A stretch of 64,000 nt of DNA, from NCBI GenBank assembly GCA_027627225.1, contig CM051034.1, forward strand, positions 41,459,048-41,523,047, read 5' to 3'. The translations under genes were made by a program, and so were the position numbers. The DNA is from Congeria kusceri (Eukaryota > Mollusca > Bivalvia > Myida > Dreissenidae). Position 1 is the stretch's first letter, and each line of letters begins with the position of its first letter. The notes under the pieces were generated by a model. It searched no databases. It was not told the DNA's origin and saw only the letters and a list, made by a program, of their open reading frames with translations. Positions 55,291 to 64,000 of this stretch are shown here, piece by piece.

Positions 55291-55499
55291 TTAGTTTTTG
55301 TTTCAAACATGTTTGCTGATTTGTTGCTATAAAATATCTCATTATGCATTATATTATTCATTCTTTATTTAATGTATGTCGTAGTATTGCGCATTTATAT
55401 CATCTCACGTCATTTAGAGCGTAATAGGAAACCAGTTTTTCGATGATATAGTCCATCTAAGACAAGGTATAAATTTCCAATACACCATAATTATGTATT

Positions 55500-55785
55500 T
55501 TACATTCTAACATGATACTCGCTGATTTTTCTATTGACGAAGAACAAAATTATCGTTGTTAAAGTACCCAATAAAAACATCGCAAAAAGAAGTCCCGATT
55601 CTGAGCGGAGCATAGTAAAATATAGTTCTCATTACAATTGCAAAAATATTTGTCAAATCATGTTAGAATCGAAATAATTTTCGCATTATCATTGTTTATC
55701 GACCAAATAAACAACTCTTTGTCAGAACTCCAAATCGTTGTTTATTGGCCAATAAACAACGATAAATCGAAAAGTATTCCTTAAA
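55500..55785 (-). mobile_element. Palindromic MITE family A, copy 4, internally deleted
   Basis: Same family as copies at 5,842, 7,821 and 23,921, with the central portion lost: AAACAACTCTTTG joins directly to TCAGAACTCCAAATCG. Confidence 0.78.
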
Positions 55786-55847
55786 TAAATACAAATCGAA
55801 CAACCATAACATATTTAATAAAAAAAATGTCAAGTAAAAAAATACCC

Positions 55848-55898
55848 ACGCTTCCCAGGTTTGAACTGAGGTCATTTATCCACTAGACCACAGAGGAC
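55848..55898 (-). pseudogene. tRNA-like fragment, anticodon arm reduced
   Basis: On the minus strand CTGTGGTCTAGTGGATAAAT resembles a D-arm and CAGTTCAAACCTGGG a T-arm, but too few bases lie between for an anticodon arm. Confidence 0.45.
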
Positions 55899-56138
55899 GA
55901 TGTTAATTTAGCTGTATTTTCACACCTAAACGTGTTATGTATATTACCGGAAGCCGACATAAACGTTGAATAGGTTAAACCTTGCAGAAAGATATACTGA
56001 ATGTGTATATATAAGGGCCAAAAAAATTCCGATTTGAGCAAATTATAGCTCGGTCTGCATTAATCAATGCGGATATTTTCTGCTCTGCCCGGTGGACAGA
56101 GTTGCCCGGGCTCTAAGAGCCCACCATCATCGGGTACT

Positions 56139-56272
56139 GGTCGTGGTAGCCCGATGGCTTTATTAACTCCTACTTTTTTTCTCTATGCATTCATTTTAAC
56201 ACTGCCCTATATCTCTGATATTTCCTGAGAGAAGAAAGTAGAATTTAATAAAGCCATCAGGCTACCACGACC
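56139..56272. repeat. Foldback hairpin with about 45-bp arms
   Basis: The left arm GGTCGTGGTAGCCCGATGGC then TTTATTAACTCCTACTTT is repeated inverted as AAAGTAGAATTTAATAAAGC then CATCAGGCTACCACGACC. Two or three mismatches. The loop is about 40 bp. Confidence 0.8.
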
Positions 56273-56961
56273 GAATAAATAAGTGTCTCCCGTGACTATT
56301 CGTAGTATTGCGATTCGACTGTACTTAAATAACATAATAGACATACAAGAATTCTTAATTTTTAAAGTATTATGTGTCAATAATTTTAAGAAAGTTGTAT
56401 AATTGCGTTTTGTTTTTATATTGTTTACAACACATCTTTGTTTTGACTTTTGTTTAGACAGTAAAATCTGTATACATGTATAATGTATGACGCGGTTAAT
56501 GCCATGTGTGTTATCATTTGTATTGTACGGTTTGTTTATACATGTATATAATATATAAACATGTATTATGTTGATGAAATGACGAATAAAATGAAACAAA
56601 AACGAAAGTTCAACAAGCGTAATCTAATTTTCAAAGACATAATTATATTTCAGCGTTGAAATATGCTCGTCATTTAAAATAAAATAGTTCATACAACAGT
56701 ATACAGCGAAGGTAATTTAGTGACAACATAGTTAAATATGAATATTACATCAAAGACAGTAACAACTGGTTAATTATTAGAATATACGTAAAAGATAGTG
56801 ATCTATTGATATTTCTACAATGAACACACGCTTATTAACATCTGCTTTGAAACCATAATTGTTCTTTGTCATAAATCTTAACAATAAATTATATATGCAT
56901 ACAGATTGGAAATAAATGATCAAATAAGAAACGACAACACATAAGGCCAGATTTTTTTTTT

Positions 56962-57307
56962 ATTTCTTGGTTCTCGGACTATTTTGAAAAAGTATCCGGT
57001 TGGAGGAGGGAAAAAAACAACAACAACAACACAGAATTGAGTAAATTAATGACGAGAATTTCACAAATGGAAATGGGCATTGATATTAAAATGTTCATGC
57101 ATTATTACTTACAAAAATCATATTACACAACATTAACTTAATCACTACATGATAACCATGACATTAATTTTTTTTTGGCATTCCTTGAAACAGGTTGAAA
57201 CCCTTTCACAAGGTCGTTTTATGATATCCGTTACATTCTAAAAAAATTTTCTTTTTTTTTTGCTTTTTGGAAAAAAATCGGGACGGCGGATCCGAGAACC
57301 AAGAAAT
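56962..57307. mobile_element. MITE with 17-bp terminal inverted repeats
   Basis: ATTTCTTGGTTCTCGGA at the left and TCCGAGAACCAAGAAAT at the right are exact complements. Interior AT-rich, non-coding. Confidence 0.65.
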
Positions 57308-57886
57308 CAACGGCATGACGACATGAAGCGAGGAATGCCCAATGCAAGAAATAGAACTACTAGAGCAAGAATTAATATTTAAAAAAAAAAAAAAAATTGA
57401 GCATTTTACAAATTAACAAAATATATAGGAACATCAAACACGAAAGCACAAAAATAAAATGAAACATTTATACAAAGCAAAATGACATTTTCAATTAAAC
57501 AAACTATTATCAATTTATCAAAAACAAAACGATACAGTCTTTGTCCTCTATGAGAAACAAATCTTTAATCGGGAACATTCAACTGTGAGCTTTGTGAACG
57601 ATACAATGATAAAATCTGTCCGATGTGTCATACATTTGATTCACCAGAATTGTGTCCATTCACTTTCAAAGTTCGCACAGACCTCATTTCATCATCACAC
57701 AGACTCTAATTAAGTTGTTCGGTAGTACGAAGATCTTACATACACGTGAAACTGCGATGAATATGCCCCAATAGCCTTTAAACGGTCTGGAAAAGAACAA
57801 TCATTTCCATATACATTTTGTCTATCACTTGTCAATAATAGGTCCAAAGATTAATATTCATTTCTGTTAGATTTCAAATAAAGTTT

Positions 57887-57892
57887 TTTATT
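57887..57892 (-). terminator. Candidate polyA signal of the 58-kb unit
   Basis: AATAAA on the minus strand, about 90 nt past the 44-aa ORF. Confidence 0.4.
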
Positions 57893-57979
57893 CGGAAAGA
57901 ACACTGTGTTTGCACACTCCAACACCATTTCAACGGATAGCGACACATCTTTCTACAATTCACATGTCCTTGTACCGCC

Positions 57980-58448
57980 TCAATTCTTTGCTGCCTCTAG
58001 TCTGTATCTGTCTTTTGTGCGGTGTAGCCATCCAATCGATAACTTAAAACATAGAAGGTGTAGTCTCTGAAACAAAAAAAGATTGCATTTAGAGCTTAGC
58101 TACTTTTGAAAATTTTGAACCAATAATTTAGGAAAGCGTAAGTTAAACAAAATAGAAACTGCAAAGCCCCCAAATACTAAGTACCGGTAATTGTTGTAAA
58201 CTTCTATTCTGTGGTGTGTCAAAACGTCGGAAAATTGTATCTCCAAGCGAAATAAAAATCATCTGTGCATTATTTCTGAATCGTTTCATTTCGACACATG
58301 GCCTTTCGATATAAATGCATTAATCATTACATCTCTTAATTGATATGCTCTTTATACCATGTCATTTTATTCACTTTCACCCCGATATTTCAATACTTAC
58401 GCCATTTTCGCTTTCGCTTTCCAACGATTCACTGCCTATCTTCGCCAT
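57980..58448 (-). CDS. Candidate two-exon small gene, 44-aa ORF
   Basis: Exon 1 (58448-58401) begins ATG in the context GAACATGG and encodes MAKIGSESLESESENG before GTAAGT. Exon 2 starts at 58066 after TTTTTTGTTTCAG and continues in frame 28 codons (RLHLLCFKLSIGWLHRTKDR) to TGA. A polyA hexamer follows at 57892-57887. Splice sites and polyA make a transcript likely; whether this peptide is the product is unclear, since a different frame of exon 2 gives DYTFYVLSYRLDGYTAQKTD. Exon 1 is also in phase with the IL-17 exon at 53904, though the polyA site between them argues against that. Not recognised. Confidence 0.35.
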
Positions 58449-58544
58449 GTTCCAAAAGACGTTACGTACCACTGTGATATACCGCGTTTCAAAGAACTAT
58501 ACACATTTATAATACGTAACGCCTAATACGCAAGATATTACACG

Positions 58545-58640
58545 TATAAGACATAACTCACAACACGAAAGACGTTATACATAAGACATAACTCACAACA
58601 CGAAAGACGTTATACATAAGACATTACTCACAATACGTAA
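58545..58640 (+). repeat. 39-bp tandem repeat, about 2.5 copies
   Basis: Units of TAAGACATAACTCACAACAC then GAAAGACGTTATACA. Confidence 0.85.
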
Positions 58641-58802
58641 GGCAAAAGGGCCTAACAGGTTTCCGTACTATTTCCTGGTTTAGTTAGGTAACATACACCG
58701 AAAGTTTTCTGGTTTTTGTTTTCTGTTTGTATGGCGTAACGTAGACCTTCAAGATCATTAAACCTAATATAGTGTACTGAAAATCATTTAAAATATTCGA
58801 TG

Positions 58803-58905
58803 AGTGTCGTGGGAAAACCGGGTTTAATGCATGTGCGTAAAGTGTCGTCCCGGATTAGCCTGTGCAGTCAGCACATGCGCATAAAGCCGGTTTTCCCAGG
58901 ACACA
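58803..58905. mobile_element. GTGTCGTGGGAAAA MITE, internally deleted copy 3
   Basis: Keeps both ends (GTGTCGTGGGAAAACCGG and CCGGTTTTCCCAGGACAC) and one half-palindrome (CCCGGATTAGCCTGTGCAGT); the centre is lost. Confidence 0.8.
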
Positions 58906-59476
58906 GAATGGGACAAATGACACATCTTAAACAGAGCTAATTAAATTATGTTATATCATCACGGGATGCCTTTTGATCATTAGCTAAAACTCACGACCTC
59001 CTGGTTCTAATTAAAATGAGCTTTCATAAGAAACTTGCTCGACCAATTAAGGCCAATTAAGGGACATACTAGAGTAGATCTACAACACACTTAACAAAAG
59101 TTATAACGCGCCATATGTAAATTGTATTTTCTTTATTTATAAGAATTTCAGCTGCGCGATGGTAAACATGAAATTATTTCGTATTTTTCCAATATTTCGG
59201 TTTTCCAAATTTGGTATGAACACATGCATGTATAACTCAAATCCATAACTTCCATAAATCTTCATAAAGAATAAATTGTAACAAGAAGGCCAAAGTAGCC
59301 CTGGGTCGCTCACCTGAGTTTAATGAATCATAATGGTTTGTAAAACTTTTTAAGATGTTTAGAGGTGAAGTGAACGATGACAACTGACGTCAACGATGGA
59401 CCACTGACAGCCTCGTTTTTAGCGTATCCAAATAATTTGAAGGAATTTTGAAGATTATAGTCACCGGTAAAACATG

Positions 59477-61539
59477 TTTAGCTCACCTGAGCACGCAGTA
59501 CTCAAGGGTGAGCTATTGTGATCAGCCAGTGTCCGTCGTCAACATTTTACTTCAAACAACTTCTCTGAAACCACTGGGTGGATTTTAACCAAACCTGGCA
59601 AGAAAGTTCCTGGAATGATCCTTTAACAAGTTCCTTCAATTCATTAGAATATACTGGAAACTCTGGTTGCCATGGAAACCAAAAGCTTAAAAACGGGAAA
59701 ACTTCAAAATAGTTTTCGCAGAAATGTTCCTTGGGTAACCCTCTACCAAATTCTTTCAAATCATTTTGATTCGTTAAAAAACATGACCGCCAGGGGGCGG
59801 CGCAGTTTTCCTTATATGGCTGTATTGAAAACTTATACAAATCTTCTTGTCTGTAACCACTAACTGGATTTGAAAAAGGTTTTAACAGAAATGTTCCTTG
59901 GGTGACCCTCTATCAAATTCGTTCAAATTATTTTGATTCGTGAACAAAACATGGCCTTCAGGGGGAGGGGCTTTTTTTCCTAATATGGGTTTAATGAAAA
60001 CTTTAAAAAATCTTCTTGTCTGAAACCACTGGTGGATTTCAAAATAATTTCACAGAAATGTTCCTTGGGTGACCCTCTACCAAATTCCTTCAAATCATTT
60101 TAAATCGTGATAAAACATGGCCGTCAGGGGGCGCGGCAGTTTTCCTTATATGGCTACGTTCAAAACTGAAAATCTTCTTGTCTGAAACCACTGGCTGGAT
60201 TTCAAAATATTTTCACAAACATGTTCCTTGGGTTCCTTCGTTTTCCTTTAAATCATTTTCGTGAAAAAAACGTGGCCGCCAGGTGGCGTGGCAGTTTTCC
60301 TTACATGCTATATTGAAAACTTTGAAAATCTCCTTGTCTGTAACCGCTGGCTGGTTTGAAAAAAAAACAACGTTTTCACACAAATGTTTCTTGGATGTCC
60401 CTCTACCGAATTCGTTCAAATCATTTTGATTCGTAAAAAAAAAACATGGCCACCAGGGGGCGGGCAGTTTTCCTTATATGGCTATATTGAAAACTTTTAA
60501 AATCTTCTTGTCTGAACCACCGGCTGGATTTCAAAATAATGTCATAGAAATGTACCTTGGGTGACTTTCTTCCATATTCCTTTAAATCATTGTGTTTCGT
60601 GAAAAAAAAAACGTGGCCGCCAGGGGGCAGGGCAGTTTTCCTTATATGGCTATATTGAAAAGTTAAAAAATCTCCTTGTCTGAAACCGCTGACTGGATTT
60701 GAAATAGTTTTCACAGAAATGTTCCTTGGGCGACCCTCTACCAATTTCCTTCAGATCACTTCTTTGTCTGGCCACATAATTATTCATGTTGTTATTCAAC
60801 GCCAATCACTGTTAGTTATTGAGGTGGCGAGTGTATTTGCTTAACTCAGGTGAGGAACTTTTTTTAAAATTATTTCACAATCCAGCAAATGGTTAAATAA
60901 TATTTGCAAAGTTTTCATTAAAGCCATATATGGAAAACTGCTCCCCAGGCAGCCATGTTTTTGTTGGTGTTTTTTTTATCATAATAAATGGAAGGAATTC
61001 GGTACAGGGTCACCAAAGGAACAATTCTGTGACATTAATTGAAAATCCAACCAGTGGTTTTTGACAAGATTTCCAATTTTTTCAATACAGTCATATAATG
61101 TAAAATGGCACGGACCTCTGTCAGCCATGTTTTTTTAACGAATCAAAATAAGACAAGAAGATTTTTAAAGTTTTCAATATATGTAGCCATATAGGGAAAA
61201 AGAGCACACAACAGCATGGCAGACATGTTTTTAATGAATCAAAATAATTTTAAGTATTTTGGTAGAGGACCATCCAAGAAACATTTGTGTGAAATTATTT
61301 CGAAATCCAATCAGTGGTTTCTGACAAGAAGATTTTAAAAAGTTTTAAAGTCAATTTTTTATTTGGAATATTTATACCAAATTTGGTTTATTTCCGCTAA
61401 GCGGTTTCAGATGAGAAGATTTTTGAAGTAAATTGTTGACGACGACGACGACGGACGACAACCACGACGGACGACGACGCCTGACGATGACTGACCAGAA
61501 TAGCTCAACAATGAGCACTTTGTGCTCAGGTGAGCTAAA
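59477..61539. mobile_element. 2.06-kb foldback element with inverted 166-bp arrays
   Basis: Left end TTTAGCTCACCTGAGCAC, then GTGAGCTATTGTGATCAG; right end is the inverted form (TAGCTCAACAATGAGCACTT...GTGCTCAGGTGAGCTAAA). Left arm 59,570-60,760 has about seven 166-bp units with TTCTTGTCTGAAACCACTGG, AATGTTCCTTGGGTGACCCT and ATGGCCGCCAGGGGGCG. The right arm (60,870-61,430) has about three units inverted. Arms are unequal in length. Confidence 0.8.
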
Positions 61540-64000
61540 AATCTTAAGTATATTATATTCAACACCCATTGCAGCTTGCCGGACAGCTTGTTTAAAACGA
61601 CACAGCATTTATAAGATTATAAGCAACGGTGCTGCCGGTCAAAAGCCTGGGTTTTGTGTGAATTTGCTGGTATTAGAATTTATCATTTACATTCCATACA
61701 CTCCATGATTGTTATGTAGGATCAGTAATTAATACGATAACAATGTTTAGGACGGACAGACACAACACACATGCATGCACGCAACGGAGCCTTTCCAGTC
61801 ATCAGGGTTGGATCCAGGATTTCGGGTTAGGAGGGAAGGGGGCTAAGGGCGTAAACTTTTGATCGTGCAGTTATAACCCCTTTATTTTGTCTGTGGGTCT
61901 GCAGTGATCAGCTAGAGATCCGTATCAAAGATAGATAATAAATATGTGCACATCATCATCATCATCATCAAATGCACTTTGTTTCACTTAATAAATTACT
62001 ACTTCAACGTTTTATGTTTGAAAGACATACAGATGTCGGTTCTTCTGTATGTCATGCACCTGTTTTGGCAGTAAATTGCCCTTGTTTGATGTGCCTGTCC
62101 ACTAAAACGTATTTGACATTCAATGTTACTGTACATGTAACAGGAACATCTTTAAACATGTAAAATCCGTAGCTGACTAAATTCAAACACACACGCATCG
62201 ATAATTATTTGTATTATTCATTAACCGAAGTGTAATGACCGGTCTCTTTTCGAAGTGAATGTCATGAAATAACTCACACGTTCACAGTCATGCTCATCAA
62301 TTGACTTAAAAGTACGATAGATTATGTTGTGTTAGTGGATCATTGTTGCACTGCATGTTGAAGCCATGTTGAGCACATGCACGGTTATTACAGTGGGGCT
62401 GCGTATTGTAAATTTGACCTTCACCTTGGTAATCCGTTCCATCCAGACGTTTCTAGTTTTAAATTTTCATATTATCGTGCTCATAAAAATAGATTACAGC
62501 ACCTCTCTGATACCGTGTTGCAAAAGCGGTGCTTAAAAATGCCAAAAAACATTATCAGGAAATCAAAATATAAAACGTATTGCAATTGGAGAAAGCTTTA
62601 AAGCATTTCATTGCGTGTCATAATATTTCGGTTACCGGTTACGTTCGGACACGGAATCAAAACACAGGTTAGTTTTTTTTACGAAAACGATTCACGCTCA
62701 ATATTAAAGGGATTAACACCACGTGTATGTTTCAGTTTATTTACTCCAACCCTATTGATAATTAGCTCTTGACTTCCATGCAGACACACTTTTTGGTAGT
62801 GTTTACGTTTTCTGGTCCGTAGGCGCTTGGTTGTTTAACTGTAACAAATACAAAATAATCTTGTTCTATATGTTTTAAATATGCACAAGGTAGCTCACTT
62901 GCCATTTCTATCGTTAGGAAGCTGATTGATGAGTTATAATTTTAAGAAGTACCCGGTCCTAACTGCATGGGTTATGTAGATTTTGGGAACCAAACATTTA
63001 ATTTTATACATTGAAACCATCCAATTGATTTTCATTACAATAGAAAATGGCGAGTGATCTACCTTGCGCATTTAAATATAATAAGACAAGGATTTTAATA
63101 ATTGTTGAACAACAGCGCCTATGTCAGGGCTCTCACTGGAAAAAAAATATTTCGCCACCATTTTTGCCGTTTTTTAAACTCTGTCGCCATTTTCAAAAAA
63201 TAAGAGCCAATTTGTAGCCATTTGTAGCCATTCTTAATCCATATGCTATTCAGTCAGTAAGGCATCTTTCTTGTGCTGTACATACATGTGTAGCAATAAA
63301 TGCTGACAAGATGTTATATTATGTAATTTTATTTCCAATAACACAAAACACATACATGCATAGATGCACATAGGCATAAAACTGTAGACCTAGAATATTA
63401 TGTTCAGCCCATACATGTTATGAAGTACAGTGAAATACATGTCTTTCAACATTTTAAGCATGTTTGTGAATTTGCAGGTACCATGAAAGAAATGAAGCCA
63501 TACTTGTTAATCGCCTTATCAATTATCTAGTATCGCACAGTGTTGACACAAAGCACACTCCATCGATTACAACAGTCAATACTGATCCATTAAGCCGTGT
63601 TGCCTAATCTGAACAAACGATTTAAAACTTTTTCCACTACAACGTATTTATTCGCAGAGCATACGTCTATATTTAGTACAAGCACATGGCCGATGCATGC
63701 ACGCTTTCCATGTGTAGAACGTGACGTTGTTTGTGTCAACAGAACTTTCGCGCGCATTTCTACCACAGCAAAGGTTTTACATGACATACAAAAATGTGTT
63801 TTTTTACGAGATTTTGGATATAAGAATGTGTTATGTGAAAATTCAAAGTCGTTGTAATCGGATTTGGAACCATATTCTACCAAATTTTACAGGAAAGTAA
63901 TTTAAAACAGTGACTTGTTTAGGAATTAAACTAAATTTGGATATGATGAACAATGAAAACGTGCAAGTCAATTGTGTTTACATTTTATGGTTGGGAATAG
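61540..64000. other. Intergenic to window end
   Basis: No gene supported. A short CAT microsatellite is at about 61,954. CAGGGCTCTCACTGG at 63,125 followed by TTTCGCCACC and GTCGCCATTTTC looks like the left end of another CAGGG-type element whose right end I could not find. Confidence 0.45.

Noticed and set aside
56207..56599. 130-codon minus frame
   Set aside because: Spans a foldback hairpin and AT-rich sequence; composition (Ile, Asn, Lys, Tyr) is that of random AT-rich DNA.
60213..60744. Minus-strand frames repeating NDLKE and HIRKTA motifs
   Set aside because: These are translations of the 166-bp monomers, periodic with them.
62377..62601. 74-codon plus frame
   Set aside because: Isolated, no splice context or recognisable family.

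Overview
This window is eukaryotic nuclear DNA from an animal, most likely a bivalve mollusc. It has small exons with GT-AG introns, long AT-rich introns and dense non-autonomous repeats. A tRNA-derived SINE with a CAAA tail and pearl-like repeat elements with 140-300 bp monomers both fit bivalves. A palindromic GTGTCGTGGGAAAACCGG repeat, which I recall from Dreissena (zebra/quagga mussel) sequence, suggests that genus. The species call is inference.

Four protein-coding genes can be assembled from splice signals and matching reading phases. (1) Minus strand, about 17.46 kb to 1.62 kb: a large, low-complexity Ser/Arg-rich protein, about 1,600 residues visible in eight exons. Both ends are open, and I suggest with modest confidence an ALMS1-like centrosomal protein. 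(2) Plus strand, 21,896-25,085: a complete five-exon PBDC1 orthologue of 161 aa, head-to-head with gene 1. (3) Minus strand, 41,834-32,545: a complete five-exon TM2D2 orthologue of 180 aa with a signal peptide and a TM2 domain, its introns packed with repeats. (4) Minus strand, 53,904-53,040: an interleukin-17 family cytokine lacking only its first exon; a polyA hexamer overlaps its last codons. Weaker candidates are a two-exon minus-strand unit at 58.45-57.88 kb (44-aa ORF) and two possible plus-strand exons at 49.4 and 50.3 kb.

Most of the rest is repeats. Several different tandem monomer families share the motifs GGGGCATAACTC and AAGTTTCAT, and most carry a TGACCT/TGACCC nuclear-receptor-type half-site. 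They sit inside bounded elements with hairpin ends; one insertion at 30.48-31.45 kb can be compared with an empty duplicate locus 1 kb away. A second group has CAGGG...CCCTG ends and 5-bp target duplications (11.4, 43.0, and weaker at 8.7 and 9.55 kb), fitting a hAT lineage with short duplications; the 11.4 kb copy retains a zinc-finger-like ORF. Others are a four-copy palindromic family, the GTGTCGTGGGAAAACC family, a 2.1 kb foldback element, two tRNA-derived SINE copies (one with a 9-bp target duplication), tRNA-like fragments, and minisatellites of 34, 39 and 55 bp.

The four genes have unrelated roles (cilium/centrosome candidate, translation-factor chaperone, Notch-linked membrane protein, immune cytokine), and nothing in the layout suggests that they act together. 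I saw no rRNA, intact tRNA, CRISPR array or bacterial-type feature.
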